From contig JAUSLL010000045.1 of assembly GCA_030649335.1 (NCBI GenBank), forward strand, positions 21,509 through 85,508: a DNA stretch of 64,000 nucleotides, written 5' to 3'. Shown here piece by piece: positions 44,631 to 54,697 of the stretch (positions are counted from its first letter, which is position 1; the number at the start of each line of letters is the position of its first letter). A program made the position numbers and the translations under genes. Source of the DNA: Parvibaculum sp. (GTDB lineage: Bacteria > Pseudomonadota > Alphaproteobacteria > Parvibaculales > Parvibaculaceae). The notes beneath the pieces were generated by a model. That model searched no databases, was not told the origin of the DNA, and saw only the letters and a program-made list of their open reading frames with translations.

Positions 44631-46520
44631 TTGACCGAAACGACCTTACCGCAAGAGGACGCTGGCGAGGCATTGGACAAGCGACCGGCTGAACCAAGCC
44701 GCAAACCCGCGCCCAATGCCGAGTACCTCAAGACATTCGATGTTCTCAAGCGGACCACGCGCGATTATCTGTATCCGAACTGGCGTCTCGTTGTGCTGTC
44801 GCTGCTGGCAAGCGTCCTTGTCGCCGCCGCCACGGGCGCGCAGCCGCTGCTGCTTAAATTTCTGTTCGACGATGTGCTGCCCAATAAAGATTTCCAATTA
44901 CTGGGCCTTGTTGCCGCCGGCAATGTGATCGCAGGCACGCTGAGCGGCGCGGCCTCCTATACAACGAACCTGACAAAAAACACCATCGGCCAGATCATCA
45001 TCTCGGCCATTCAGTCGCGGATGTTTGCGCGCATCATCAAGGCTGATCTCGCCTGGGTGTCGGGCACACATTCGGGCCGGTTCATATCGAGCTTCATGGT
45101 GGACACGACGCGCGTGCGCGATGCGGTGACCATGTCGGTCATCGACTTCACACAAAACCTGCTGGTCGTCATCGCCCTGATGGGCGCTGTCTTCTACATG
45201 AATTGGAAGCTAGCGCTGCTCGCCTGTTCGGTGCTTCCGTTCGGCATTTTCTACATGAGCAAGCTCGGCAAGCGCACACGCAAAGCCGGTCGCAAAAGCC
45301 TTGAAGGCACGGGCGACCTGTCGGCGCTCATTTCCGAAGCGCTGGGCGGCATCCGTGTTGTCAAAGCCTATGGACAGGAAGAGCGCGAAATCGGCCGCGT
45401 CAATCAGGCGGTCACCAATGTTCTGCATCATATGCGCCGCGGCTTCCGTGCCAAGGCGTCGGCAAGCCCTGTCACCGACTTTCTGGGTAGCGTCGGCATT
45501 TCCGCTGTCGTGCTGATCGGCGGTGCGAGCGTTATTCGCGGCCAGATCACGCAAGGCGAAATCGTCGGCTTTATCGCCGCGCTGATGATGGCCTACAAGC
45601 CGCTGAAGGCGGTGGCCAACACACAGACGATCATGCAGGAAGGCGTTGCCGCTGCGACGCGCGTTTTCCCCATCCTCGATATTGAACCCGATATTATCGC
45701 CGATGCCGATGCCAAACCGCTAGCTGTCACCGACGGCGCGGTGCGCTTCGACAAGGTGAGCTTCGCCTATGGCGACGGCACACGCGCGCTCGAAAATGTC
45801 TCGATCAATATTCCCAAAGGCCACACTGTGGCGCTCGTCGGCCCGTCGGGCGGCGGCAAGAGCACGACACTCAATCTCGTGCCGCGCTTTTACGATCCGA
45901 CCGAAGGGTCCATCACCATCGACGGGCAGGATATCCGCCACGTCACAGTCACATCACTGCGGCAGGCAAGCTCGCTTGTGACGCAGGATCCGTTTCTGTT
46001 TGACGACACAGTGGGCGCGAACATTGCCTATGGCCGCCCAGATGCGAGCGATGAAGACATCCAGACCGCCGCGCGCAATGCCGCCGCACATGATTTCATC
46101 ATGGCGCTGCCCAAGGGCTATAACACATCTGTCGGTGAGGCAGGCTTCCGCCTGTCTGGTGGCCAGCGTCAACGTATCGCGATTGCCCGCGCCATGCTGA
46201 AGAACGCGCCGATCCTGCTTCTCGACGAAGCGACCTCGGCGCTCGACACAGCATCCGAGTTGCAGGTGCAAGGTGCGCTTGCAGCACTGATGGAAGGGCG
46301 CACCACGCTCGTCATCGCGCACCGGCTCTCGACCATCAAACACGCTGACCGCATCTATGTGATCGACGGCGGACGCGTGCTCGAAGAGGGCACGCATGAC
46401 GAACTCGTCGCGCAGGGCAGGCTTTACGCTGAATTGTCGCGCACGCAATTTGCGACGACAGATGACGAGACGGATGATGAAACACCCGTGCCGTCACAAA
46501 CCTATGTCGCGGGAGAATGA
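44631..46520 (+). CDS. msbA: ABC transporter, MsbA-like lipid exporter
   Basis: 629-aa half-transporter with a fused membrane domain (six helices within about residues 50-345) and ATPase domain. Walker A is GPSGGGKST near 403, the signature LSGGQRQRIAIARAM near 509, and Walker B with the D-loop ILLLDEATSALD near 526. Position before waaA and lpxK makes it the flippase for lipid A-core. The TTG start at 44631 has GAGG upstream. The stop overlaps the next start (ATGA). Confidence 0.92.
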   Translation: MTETTLPQEDAGEALDKRPAEPSRKPAPNAEYLKTFDVLKRTTRDYLYPNWRLVVLSLLASVLVAAATGAQPLLLKFLFDDVLPNKDFQLLGLVAAGNVIAGTLSGAASYTTNLTKNTIGQIIISAIQSRMFARIIKADLAWVSGTHSGRFISSFMVDTTRVRDAVTMSVIDFTQNLLVVIALMGAVFYMNWKLALLACSVLPFGIFYMSKLGKRTRKAGRKSLEGTGDLSALISEALGGIRVVKAYGQEEREIGRVNQAVTNVLHHMRRGFRAKASASPVTDFLGSVGISAVVLIGGASVIRGQITQGEIVGFIAALMMAYKPLKAVANTQTIMQEGVAAATRVFPILDIEPDIIADADAKPLAVTDGAVRFDKVSFAYGDGTRALENVSINIPKGHTVALVGPSGGGKSTTLNLVPRFYDPTEGSITIDGQDIRHVTVTSLRQASSLVTQDPFLFDDTVGANIAYGRPDASDEDIQTAARNAAAHDFIMALPKGYNTSVGEAGFRLSGGQRQRIAIARAMLKNAPILLLDEATSALDTASELQVQGALAALMEGRTTLVIAHRLSTIKHADRIYVIDGGRVLEEGTHDELVAQGRLYAELSRTQFATTDDETDDETPVPSQTYVAGE

Positions 46521-47263
46521 GTTTTTCCATGGTCGGTAAACGCATTGTCCAGAGTGAGTTTTTTCAGAGGGCGGTTGGTTTCACCATCGCCATGATGCTG
46601 AAATTCATCCGCTATACGAGCCGCTTTGAAACGCACCGCATCGATATTCCGCAGCGGTTCTGGACCAATGACGAGCCGTTCATCGGCGCGACATGGCACG
46701 GGCAAAACCTGATCCTGCCGACTTTCTGGCACAATTGGCGCGAGATGCGCATTCTCGTGTCGCGCCATGGCGACGGCGAGATCGTGTCGCACATCATGTA
46801 TTATCTCGGTGTCGGTACCATTCGCGGCTCGGGCGTGCCCAAAGGCGAGGAACGCCGCTACAAGCACAAAGGCAAGGGCGGCGCGGGCGCGCTGCGTGCC
46901 ATGGTGCGCGCGCTTGGCGAGAATATTTCAATCGGCCTCACCGCCGATCTGCCGCCCGGCCCCGCACGCCGCGCTGGTGACGGCATTGTGATGCTGGCGC
47001 GTTTGTCCGGTCGTCCGATTGTGCCGGTGGCGGCGACCACGCGTGCGCGCATCCAGCTCAACAATTGGGACAAGTTCACAATCAACCTGCCCTTCTCCAA
47101 AGGCGCACTGGTGTGGGGCGAGCCGATTTATGTGCCGCGCGACGCTGACCCCGAAACGCTGGAAGCCGCACGCTTCAGTGTCGAGCAAGCTCTGAACGCG
47201 GTTGCCGAGGAAGCCGAACGCATTGTCGGTCGTCGCCCCAAAGCAGGCGGACAAGAGACGTGA
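46517..47263 (+). CDS. DUF374 lysophospholipid acyltransferase-like protein
   Basis: 248-aa membrane-associated protein. The acyltransferase-like segments are GATWHGQNLILPTFW (His where the HX4D motif is expected), ILVSRHGDGEIVSHIMYYLG, RGSGVPKGE and GLTADLPPGPARRAGDGIVMLARLSG. DUF374 proteins sit between msbA and waaA in alphaproteobacteria; they probably acylate a lipid A intermediate, but the substrate is unproven. It overlaps both neighbours by four bases, so translation is coupled. Confidence 0.87.
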   Translation: MSFSMVGKRIVQSEFFQRAVGFTIAMMLKFIRYTSRFETHRIDIPQRFWTNDEPFIGATWHGQNLILPTFWHNWREMRILVSRHGDGEIVSHIMYYLGVGTIRGSGVPKGEERRYKHKGKGGAGALRAMVRALGENISIGLTADLPPGPARRAGDGIVMLARLSGRPIVPVAATTRARIQLNNWDKFTINLPFSKGALVWGEPIYVPRDADPETLEAARFSVEQALNAVAEEAERIVGRRPKAGGQET

Positions 47264-48597
47264 GCGAGCAGCACACAGAGCGCGACCGGACGCGCGGCCC
47301 GCAGTTCGGGCTTGCCCTCTATCGCATGGCGACACGCGCCATTGGTCCTCTGGTGCCTCTTCTCCTCTCCCATCGTCTGAAACGCGGCAAGGAAGACGCC
47401 GCCCGCCTCAATGAACGACGCGGCGAGGCGACACGCGCGAGGCCCAAAGGCACGCTGATCTGGATTCATGCCGCCAGCGTCGGCGAGAGCCTTTCCGTGC
47501 TGCCGCTGATCAACCATCTCCTTGCCGAGCGCGATGACACGCTTGTGCTGGTGACGACCGGCACGGTGACATCGGCAAAGCTGATGGCAGAGCGCCTGCC
47601 ACCGCGCGCGTTCCACCAATATGTGCCGCTTGATCATCCTGATTTTTGCGCGAGATTTCTCGATCATTGGCGCCCCGATCTCGGCGTCTGGGTGGAGAGC
47701 GAATTCTGGCCGAACCTCATCACAACGAGCGATGAGCGCGGCATTCCGCTGGCGCTCGTCAATGCACGGATCACGCAAAAGAGTTTTGACGGCTGGCAGC
47801 GGTTTCCCAAAACCATCGCCGATCTCGTCGGTCGCTTCTCGCTCGTGTTTGCACAAGACAATGCGAGTGCGGCACGCCTCGAAGCACTTGGCACATGCCA
47901 CGTCAGCACGCCCGGCAATCTCAAACATGACGCCGAACCGCTGACGGCAGACGCCCGTGAACTGGGCGCGCTGCGACGCGCCATCGGCACACGGGCCGTG
48001 TGGCTTGCCACCAACACGCATGACGGCGAAGAAATGATTGCGGCGGATGCGCATAAGGCACTGCTGTATGACTACCCCGGCCTTCTCACGCTGATTGTGC
48101 CGCGACACCCGGCGCGCGGCAGCGAAATCGCACGCCAGTTGCGCGACCGCGCCCTCGGTGTCGCGCAGCGCAGCAAAGGACAACGCATTGACGCAGGCAC
48201 AGATGTTTATCTCGCCGACACGCTGGGGGAGCTTGGTATCTTCTACCGGCTCAGCAACATTGTTTTTGTCGGCGGCACGATGGTCGATGTCGGCGGGCAT
48301 AATCCTTTCGAGCCCGCACGCCTCAACAACGCGCTGATCGCCGGTCCGAGCGAGTTTAATTTCGCTGAAGCTTTCGCTACTTTCACGAATGCCGATGCGC
48401 TGATCCGCATCGCCGACAGCGCCGGGCTCGCGACCGCCGTGAGCGGTCTCATTGCGGATGAAACCGAATGCCGCCGCCGCGCCGATGCAGCAGAATCGAT
48501 TGTCGCCAAATCAAGCGCGGCGACACGCATTACATGCGACGCGCTACTGAGCCTGTTACCTGCTGTGGCCGCTGAAAGCGCGGTGTCGCATGCGTGA
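47260..48597 (+). CDS. waaA: 3-deoxy-D-manno-octulosonic acid transferase
   Basis: 445 aa. Adds Kdo to lipid IV-A at the inner membrane. Glycosyltransferase-B fold with IWIHAASVGESLSVLPLINHL at about residue 66, the acceptor helix SEFWPNLITT near 147, and the C-terminal nucleotide-sugar site LSNIVFVGGTMVDVGGHNPFEPARL. Family glutamate in SEFWP is present. The GTG start overlaps the DUF374 stop. It overlaps lpxK by eight bases. Confidence 0.95.
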   Translation: MSEQHTERDRTRGPQFGLALYRMATRAIGPLVPLLLSHRLKRGKEDAARLNERRGEATRARPKGTLIWIHAASVGESLSVLPLINHLLAERDDTLVLVTTGTVTSAKLMAERLPPRAFHQYVPLDHPDFCARFLDHWRPDLGVWVESEFWPNLITTSDERGIPLALVNARITQKSFDGWQRFPKTIADLVGRFSLVFAQDNASAARLEALGTCHVSTPGNLKHDAEPLTADARELGALRRAIGTRAVWLATNTHDGEEMIAADAHKALLYDYPGLLTLIVPRHPARGSEIARQLRDRALGVAQRSKGQRIDAGTDVYLADTLGELGIFYRLSNIVFVGGTMVDVGGHNPFEPARLNNALIAGPSEFNFAEAFATFTNADALIRIADSAGLATAVSGLIADETECRRRADAAESIVAKSSAATRITCDALLSLLPAVAAESAVSHA

Positions 48598-49627
48598 ACC
48601 GCGCTTCTGGCAATTGCGCCGTGACAACGGCTTTTCAATTTTCCCGAGCCTGCTCGCACCGGTCTCCTATTTTTGGGGCGCTGCAGGCCGTTTGCGTCGT
48701 TATTACACGACACCCGAAACAGCGGCCGTGCCGATCATCTGCATCGGCAATCTGACTGTCGGCGGCACAGGTAAGACGCCGCTGGCGCTAACACTTGCTG
48801 AGCGTCTCATTAAATCCGGCGAGTTCGTGCATTTTCTCACGCGCGGTTATGGCGGTACAGAGCACGGGCCTTTGCAAGTTGATCTTGCGCGCGACACAGC
48901 AGCCAATGTCGGCGACGAACCTTTGTTGCTTGCGCAAATAGCGCCGACATGGGTGGCGGTGGACCGTACTGAGGGTGCCGCAGCAGCGGCGCGATCTGGC
49001 GCGCGCGTCATCATCATGGATGACGGGTTTCAGAACCCGTCGCTGAAGAAAGATTTTTCACTGCTGGTGGTCGATGCCCATGCGGGGCTTGGCAACGGTC
49101 GTCTTGTGCCCGCCGGCCCTTTGCGTGAACGTGTGGATGATGCGATCAAACGCACCAGCGCCGTGATGATCGTGGGGCGCGGCCATGCAGCTGACGGGCT
49201 TGCGGCACGGGCGCGTAACAATGGCCTACCCGTCTTCCGCGCGATCCTGCGGGCGACGAAAGCACCTGATCTCGACGGCAAACAGGTCTTTGCCTATTCG
49301 GGCATCGGACGACCAGAGAAATTCTTTGCAACGCTGAAAGAACTCCACGCGCTTGTCGTCGGTGTGCAGGAGTTCCCCGACCATCACATGTTCACCGAAG
49401 CCGACGCGCAACGCCTGTTGTTGCGCGCGCGCGACCTTGGCGCAACATTGGTGACAACAGAAAAAGACCGCGTGCGCCTGCGCAATGCACCGGAAGGCAG
49501 CGCAAGGGCGCGGCTGCGCGAGGCCACATTGATTGTGCCCGTGCGTGCGCTTATTGCCGAACTTGGTTCGCTCGAAGCCCTGATCCGCGACGCAATGATG
49601 CAATCGCGTCATCCACGGCGGCAATAG
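48590..49627 (+). CDS. lpxK: Tetraacyldisaccharide 4'-kinase
   Basis: 345-aa membrane-associated kinase that phosphorylates the 4' position of the lipid A disaccharide. It has a P-loop in ICIGNLTVGGTGKTPLALTL near residue 51 and the substrate/catalytic segment ARVIIMDDGFQNPSLKKD near 141-158. The GYGG loop (LTRGYGGTEHGPLQVD) is also there. It is part of the coupled waaA-lpxK-lpxL group. Confidence 0.95.
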   Translation: MREPRFWQLRRDNGFSIFPSLLAPVSYFWGAAGRLRRYYTTPETAAVPIICIGNLTVGGTGKTPLALTLAERLIKSGEFVHFLTRGYGGTEHGPLQVDLARDTAANVGDEPLLLAQIAPTWVAVDRTEGAAAAARSGARVIIMDDGFQNPSLKKDFSLLVVDAHAGLGNGRLVPAGPLRERVDDAIKRTSAVMIVGRGHAADGLAARARNNGLPVFRAILRATKAPDLDGKQVFAYSGIGRPEKFFATLKELHALVVGVQEFPDHHMFTEADAQRLLLRARDLGATLVTTEKDRVRLRNAPEGSARARLREATLIVPVRALIAELGSLEALIRDAMMQSRHPRRQ

Positions 49628-49641
49628 GAGCGAGCAAAGCC

Positions 49642-50523
49642 ATGCGGAAGGTGAACTGGAAATACAAGTTAGAGGCTATGGTACTGAAGACGGTCCTCGC
49701 GCTGATCCGTCTGCCGGGTCTTGATCGCGCGTCTGCCATCGGCGGTTTTCTCGGTCGCACATTCGGGCCGAAGCTCGGCATCACGCGCCGTGCGCGCCGC
49801 CGCATCATGCGCGCTATGCCTGAACTTGGTGAAGTGGAAGTGGAACGCATCGTCACCGCGATGTGGGACAATCTCGGACGCGTTTCTTTTGAATATGCCT
49901 ATATCGACACGTTCCGCCGCGAAGACCAACGCCACCGCATCGAAGTGGTGGGCATGGAGGTTTTGCGCGCGCATGCAGCCTCCGGCGAAGGCGGGCTATT
50001 ACTGTCGGGGCACTTTGGCAATTTCGAATTGCTGCCTGTGGCCATGAACCGAGAGGGCTTCACGGGCGGCGAAGTCTACCGACCTGCGAATAATCCATAT
50101 GTGAACGACTGGATGCTCGACATGCGCGGCGCCAAGACAGGCTCTGTGCAAATTCCCAAAGGCCGCAAGGGCACGCGCGACCTGCTGACCATTTTGCGCG
50201 ATCATGGTTTTGTCGCCATGCTGTTCGATCAGAAAATGAACGAGGGCATCGAGGTCAAACTTTTCGGCATCCCGTCGATGACGACGCCCGCGCCGGCAGG
50301 TCTCGCAATCCGGCTCGGCACGGTGATGTTTCCCGCCTGCATCGAACGGTTAGAAGGTGCGCATTTCCGCGTGACGCTCTATCCGCCGATTAAAGCGAAC
50401 CCCGATGCTGAAGCGGTGGGCGAAACGATACGCCTCACGCAAGTGCTCAATGATTTTCTGGAAGCGCGCATCCGCGAGAAGCCGGAAAACTGGATCTGGC
50501 TGCACAACCGCTGGGCGGATTAG
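49642..50523 (+). CDS. lpxL: Lipid A acyltransferase (LpxL/HtrB family)
   Basis: 293 aa with one N-terminal hydrophobic segment. The LpxL-type catalytic motif is SGHFGNFELLP (His near residue 124, Glu near 129), followed by YRPANNPYVNDWMLDMRG and VAMLFDQKMNEGIEVKLFG. It transfers a secondary acyl chain to the lipid A precursor. Whether it adds a very-long-chain or a normal chain cannot be told. It follows lpxK by 14 bp and ends this operon. Confidence 0.9.
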   Translation: MRKVNWKYKLEAMVLKTVLALIRLPGLDRASAIGGFLGRTFGPKLGITRRARRRIMRAMPELGEVEVERIVTAMWDNLGRVSFEYAYIDTFRREDQRHRIEVVGMEVLRAHAASGEGGLLLSGHFGNFELLPVAMNREGFTGGEVYRPANNPYVNDWMLDMRGAKTGSVQIPKGRKGTRDLLTILRDHGFVAMLFDQKMNEGIEVKLFGIPSMTTPAPAGLAIRLGTVMFPACIERLEGAHFRVTLYPPIKANPDAEAVGETIRLTQVLNDFLEARIREKPENWIWLHNRWAD

Positions 50524-50528
50524 TCAGA

Positions 50529-51380
50529 TCAGTTGTTGCTGGCCTTCATACCGGGAACCGCGCCTTCAGCCCCGATGCCCGGAATTTTCAACGAGGGATC
50601 AACCCGCGTACCGCACCAGAGCATGCCCCAATGAAGATGCGGGCCGGTGGCGCGTCCCTTCTTGCCGACGCGGCCGATGGGATCGCCCTGATGCAGGCGG
50701 TCGCCGACCTTCACATCGATGTGCGACATATGCAGGAACTGGCTGAAGACGCCCTGACCGTGATCAAGGAAAACCAGCCCGCCTTCGTAAAACATATCGG
50801 GTTCAGCCAAACGCACGATGCCGTCAGCCGGAGCCACAACGAGTGCACCTTCGGGTGCGGCCACATCAACACCGAAATGGGGATTGCGTTTCTCGCCGTT
50901 GAAAATGCGTTGGCTGCCGAAGATGCCACTGACGGGACCGGAGGACGGCCAGATGAAATCTTCTGCGAAGAAATCCTCATTCGTGTCACAGGGACGCGCA
51001 GCGGCCTTCAATTCACGTTCGCGTTTGATACGGATGAGATCGGCAGCCGGAGGCGAGACATATTTCGACGCGACACCGGTGATCGACTGAATATTCCAGG
51101 CGCGCGGTGCGATGGCGAGCTTTTGCGTTTCGATTGTTTCGTCCGGCGTCGTCACGATGAGCGTTGCAGAGGCGGCGTGGTCGCGGTCGAAGCCGAGCGC
51201 GAAAAACCCTCGCGGTGAAACCATGATCTTCTGACCATCGAGGGTGACCTGCGCGGCGGGATCGGTTTGACCCACAACCAGCGCGCCTTGTTCGAGCGGC
51301 CCTTTGAGCGTTACCTCGGCCAAAGCCGGTGTGCCCGCCAGCGCGATTAGAACGCCCAACGTCCAGAGAGGTTTTTTCAC
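50529..51380 (-). CDS. M23 family metallopeptidase
   Basis: 283 aa, with an exported N-terminus (MKKPLWTLGVLIALAGTPALA). The LytM domain lies in the C-terminal half: NPHFGVDVAAPEG (first zinc His and Asp), FLHMSHIDVKVGD and GPHLHWGML (last His pair). All catalytic residues are present, so it is probably an active peptidoglycan endopeptidase or a regulator of amidases. It is coupled to the DUF2093 gene (four-base overlap) and converges on lpxL. Confidence 0.92.
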   Translation of the reverse strand: MKKPLWTLGVLIALAGTPALAEVTLKGPLEQGALVVGQTDPAAQVTLDGQKIMVSPRGFFALGFDRDHAASATLIVTTPDETIETQKLAIAPRAWNIQSITGVASKYVSPPAADLIRIKRERELKAAARPCDTNEDFFAEDFIWPSSGPVSGIFGSQRIFNGEKRNPHFGVDVAAPEGALVVAPADGIVRLAEPDMFYEGGLVFLDHGQGVFSQFLHMSHIDVKVGDRLHQGDPIGRVGKKGRATGPHLHWGMLWCGTRVDPSLKIPGIGAEGAVPGMKASNN

Positions 51381-51595
51381 GAAGGGCGCTTTTCCTGATG
51401 GCGTTTCAGAGAGGCTTCGGGCGTTGCATAGGCTTCCTGCCAGTCAACGCTCCAATAGCGCAAATCATCGAGGTCGATATTGACGCCCGTGACCGCACAT
51501 TTGACATAGGCGCCCGGCCGCACAACGTGGAACTCACCGTCGCCGTAAACGACTTCGGCTTCGTCACCATTGTTCATTTTGTCCATTCTGTTCAT
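51377..51595 (-). CDS. DUF2093 family small protein
   Basis: 72 aa. GDGEFHVVRPGAYVKCAVTG followed by INIDLDDLRYWSVDWQEAYA-like sequence (here VNIDLDDLRYWSVDWQEAYA) matches DUF2093, a short alphaproteobacterial family usually found next to lpxK or the M23 peptidase gene. Cys and Asp/Glu residues suggest a compact, perhaps metal-binding, domain. Function unknown. An internal ATG six codons on (MNNGDEA) is an alternative start. It overlaps the M23 gene. Confidence 0.88.
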   Translation of the reverse strand: MNRMDKMNNGDEAEVVYGDGEFHVVRPGAYVKCAVTGVNIDLDDLRYWSVDWQEAYATPEASLKRHQEKRPS

Positions 51596-51656
51596 GGGGT
51601 CAGTTTAGCCTTTTGGGGGCGGGGCATCAAATGGGGCGTTTTGTCATTCTCACATC

Positions 51657-51740
51657 GTCATGGCCGGACTTGATCCGGCCATCCACGCCTTCCTTTGCCG
51701 CAAAGACGTGGATGCGCGGGTCAAGCCCGCGCATGACGGT
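51657..51740. repeat. Double palindromic repeat in inverted orientation
   Basis: Two copies of the GTCAT-stem-CTTGA-stem-CCACG unit face each other. The first has stem 51660-51667/51675-51682 (ATGGCCGG). The second has stem 51712-51720/51726-51734 (ATGCGCGGG). About 20 bp (CTTCCTTTGCCGCAAAG) separates them. The unit at 9793 is the same type. One reading frame through it gives the GLDPRIHVF peptide often misannotated as a gene in this group; it should not be called one. Confidence 0.85.
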
Positions 51741-51747
51741 ATGAATA

Positions 51748-53205
51748 TTACAAAAGGCTCCCCTGCTTCGTCTCCCCCGTCTTCTTCTTCGGTGCAGGCG
51801 CTTCGGCAGGCGGCGTGGAACCCGCCACCATAACGCCCAAGCGGTCATTCTCCGCAAACTCAACCGTCAGCGCTTCCCCCGTCTTGCGACCAGCCGACCC
51901 GCGCAAGGGCTTGCCATCCGATCCGCGCACCACGGCGTAGCCGCGCGCTAGCACGCCTTGGTAGGAATAGGACTCAAGCAACTTGCCCATGCCGTCGAGG
52001 CGGCGTGTCAAATCAGAGAGGTGCCGTCGCTCTGCCGCCTGACCGCGCTGGTCGAGAGCGACAAGTCGCTTGTTGCCGTCGGCGATGCGGAAGCGAATGA
52101 GCTGTGTCGAGAGCTTGCCCTCGACGCGTGAAAGCCGCGCGCGTTTGACTTCAGCCGCGCGTTGCAGCGCAAGCGTCAAGCGCTCGCTCGCGTTGTCGAA
52201 ACGCTGACGCGGCAAGGCGATGAGGTCGGTGAGGCGCGGCAAGGCACGCGCGAGGCTGTTGAGCGTATTGCGGCGCGTCTCGAACAATCGCGTTTCGGCG
52301 CGCAACATGCGGCGGGTGAAATCAAGAACTGTGGCAATCATGTCGGCTCGCACGGGCACGGCCATTTCAGCCGCCGCTGTCGGCGTCGGCGCGCGACGGT
52401 CCGAAACATAGTCGATGAGTGTCGTGTCCGTCTCGTGGCCGACCGCCGAGATGAGCGGGATGGTCGAGGCGGCTGCGGCGCGGACCACAACTTCTTCGTT
52501 GAAGGCCCAAAGATCTTCGACCGACCCGCCGCCACGCGCGACGATCAACACATCGGGGCGCGGGATTTTGCCGCCGGGTTTCATGGCGTTAAAACCGGCG
52601 ATGGCGCGGGCGACTTCTTCGGCCGCCGTGTCGCCCTGCACACGCACAGGCCAGACGAGAACATGACGGGGAAAGCGATCTGCCAGACGATGCAGGATGT
52701 CGCGGATGACCGCGCCTGTCGGACTCGTAATGACGCCGATTACTTCGGGCAAATGCGGAATGGGTTTTTTGCGCTCGGCGGCAAAGAGGCCCTCGGCGGC
52801 GAGCATTTTCTTGCGCTCTTCCAACAGCGCCATCAGCGCACCGACGCCTGCGGGCTCCAATTGCTCGATGACGATCTGATATTTTGAACTGCCGGGGAAA
52901 GTCGTGAGCTTGCCGGTGGCGATGACCTCGAGCCCTTCGGCGGGTTTGAAGCGCAATTTCCCGTAAACGCCCTTCCAGATAACGGCCTCAAGGCGCGCCT
53001 TGTCGTCCTTCAGCGCGAAATAGCTGTGGCCCGAGGAGTGAACGCCGCGAAAGCCCGTTATTTCCCCGCGTACGCGCACATGGCCGAAAGTCTCCTCGAC
53101 TGTCCGCTTCAGTGAAAAGGACAATTCACTGACGGAGAATTCATGCGCATTTCCGCCTTCTGACGCTGGCGCGGCGGCGGAACGGCCCGGAGTGGTTTCA
53201 GACAT
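51748..53205 (-). CDS. xseA: Exodeoxyribonuclease VII large subunit
   Basis: 485-aa nuclease subunit of a bidirectional single-strand exonuclease. The N-terminal OB fold ([23 protein letters not shown], then [19 protein letters not shown]) covers about residues 24-120. The catalytic domain has [36 protein letters not shown] and [29 protein letters not shown], the usual motifs, followed by a coiled-coil-like helical tail. No xseB is found in the window. It is divergent from purD. Confidence 0.95.
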   Translation of the reverse strand: MSETTPGRSAAAPASEGGNAHEFSVSELSFSLKRTVEETFGHVRVRGEITGFRGVHSSGHSYFALKDDKARLEAVIWKGVYGKLRFKPAEGLEVIATGKLTTFPGSSKYQIVIEQLEPAGVGALMALLEERKKMLAAEGLFAAERKKPIPHLPEVIGVITSPTGAVIRDILHRLADRFPRHVLVWPVRVQGDTAAEEVARAIAGFNAMKPGGKIPRPDVLIVARGGGSVEDLWAFNEEVVVRAAAASTIPLISAVGHETDTTLIDYVSDRRAPTPTAAAEMAVPVRADMIATVLDFTRRMLRAETRLFETRRNTLNSLARALPRLTDLIALPRQRFDNASERLTLALQRAAEVKRARLSRVEGKLSTQLIRFRIADGNKRLVALDQRGQAAERRHLSDLTRRLDGMGKLLESYSYQGVLARGYAVVRGSDGKPLRGSAGRKTGEALTVEFAENDRLGVMVAGSTPPAEAPAPKKKTGETKQGSLL

Positions 53206-53331
53206 ATATATTGACCGGATCAGGAGGGGCCGGCGGGCTTGCCACCGTCACCTCGCATGTTACAAGTTTTTGACGCCCACGCCAAAGCGGGCGATGAATT
53301 CTGCATTTTCCTAAAGGGATATTCGATCGCC

Positions 53332-54615
53332 ATGAACGTTCTTGTCATTGGCTCTGGTGGCCGCGAACACGCGCTGTGCTGGAAGATTGCGGAAAGTCCC
53401 CTAGTCTCCAAACTCTTTTGCGCGCCGGGAAACGGCGGTATCGCCAGCATTGCTGAATGTGTGGCGCTCGCACCGCTCGATTTCGACGCGATTGTGGGCT
53501 TTTGCCGCGAGAAGCGCATCGACTTCGTGATGGTGGGGCCGGAAGACCCGCTGGTGGCAGGGCTTGTGGACCGGCTCGACGCAGAAGGCATTAAATCCTT
53601 CGGACCGAGCGCTGCCGCCGCGCAGCTGGAAGGCTCCAAGGGCTATACCAAAGACCTCTGCGCCGAATTCAACATTCCGACCGCCGCTTACGGGCGATTC
53701 GCTGACGCCGCTGCCGCCAAAGCCTTCATCGCTAAAAAAGGCGCACCGATTGTCGTCAAGGCCGACGGGTTGGCGGCAGGTAAGGGCGTCATCATCGCCA
53801 TGAACATGAACGAGGCGCTTGCCGCTATCGACGAGATTTTCTCCGGTCGTTTCGGCAAGGCCGGTGCGGAAGTTGTCGTGGAAGAATTCCTCGAAGGTGA
53901 GGAGGCGAGCTTCTTTGCGCTTTGCGACGGCACAACGGCCATGCCACTTGCCACCGCGCAAGACCACAAGCGCGTCTTCGACCATGACCTCGGACCCAAC
54001 ACCGGCGGCATGGGCGCTTACTCGCCTGCCGCAGTGCTGACGCCCGCGCTTGTTGACCGCGTGATGCGCGAAATCATCAACCCGACAATGGCCGCCATGA
54101 AATCACGCGGCACACCGTTCAAAGGTGTTTTGTTCGCAGGGCTCATGCTGACCAAAAGCGGGCCGCAGCTTATCGAATATAATGCCCGCTTCGGCGACCC
54201 CGAGACACAAGTGCTGATGACGCGACTCGCCTCCGACATCATGCCTGCGCTGATCGCTGCTCATGACGGCACGCTCGACAAGCAGACGCTCTACTGGAAA
54301 GACGATGCCGCCCTCACCGTTGTGATGGCCGCCAACGGCTATCCCGGCACTTATGAAAAAGACACCGAGATCGGCGGTCTTGCAGCGGCAGGCGCGCTGG
54401 ACGGCGTCCAGGTCTTTCACGCGGGCACACGGCTCGACGGTGCACGCATGCTCGCCGTCGGTGGCCGTGTACTGAATATTACCGCGACCGGCGCGAGCGT
54501 CGCTGCGGCGCAGGCCAAGGCCTATGAGGCCGTTGCAGAAATCGACTGGCCGGAAGGATTTTGCCGCAGCGACATCGGCTGGAGAGCCGTGGCGCGCGAA
54601 AAACAATCGATCTGA
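53332..54615 (+). CDS. purD: Phosphoribosylamine-glycine ligase
   Basis: 427-aa ATP-grasp enzyme of purine synthesis. [22 protein letters not shown] starts the Rossmann-like domain. The ATP-grasp region has [21 protein letters not shown] near residues 137-157, [17 protein letters not shown] and [27 protein letters not shown] near 262-290. The start at 53332 is chosen because the upstream extension is not family-like; AAAGGG is a little distant. It is followed 82 bp later by the second phosphotransferase. Confidence 0.96.
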   Translation: MNVLVIGSGGREHALCWKIAESPLVSKLFCAPGNGGIASIAECVALAPLDFDAIVGFCREKRIDFVMVGPEDPLVAGLVDRLDAEGIKSFGPSAAAAQLEGSKGYTKDLCAEFNIPTAAYGRFADAAAAKAFIAKKGAPIVVKADGLAAGKGVIIAMNMNEALAAIDEIFSGRFGKAGAEVVVEEFLEGEEASFFALCDGTTAMPLATAQDHKRVFDHDLGPNTGGMGAYSPAAVLTPALVDRVMREIINPTMAAMKSRGTPFKGVLFAGLMLTKSGPQLIEYNARFGDPETQVLMTRLASDIMPALIAAHDGTLDKQTLYWKDDAALTVVMAANGYPGTYEKDTEIGGLAAAGALDGVQVFHAGTRLDGARMLAVGGRVLNITATGASVAAAQAKAYEAVAEIDWPEGFCRSDIGWRAVAREKQSI

Positions 54616-54697
54616 GGTTCACAAGGCCTCACCGGACAAGCTGCAACTTGCATGTTTATCCGTACAGAGATAGAAACGTATCGGGGAGATTCGTAAC

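Noticed and set aside
47128..48300. 390-codon minus-strand frame opposite waaA
   Set aside because: Shadow of a clear waaA gene; composition dominated by Arg, His and Cys.
51627..51863. Frame giving the peptide GLDPRIHVFAAKEGVDGR
   Set aside because: It is a translation through the double palindromic repeat, a well-known false gene in alphaproteobacteria.
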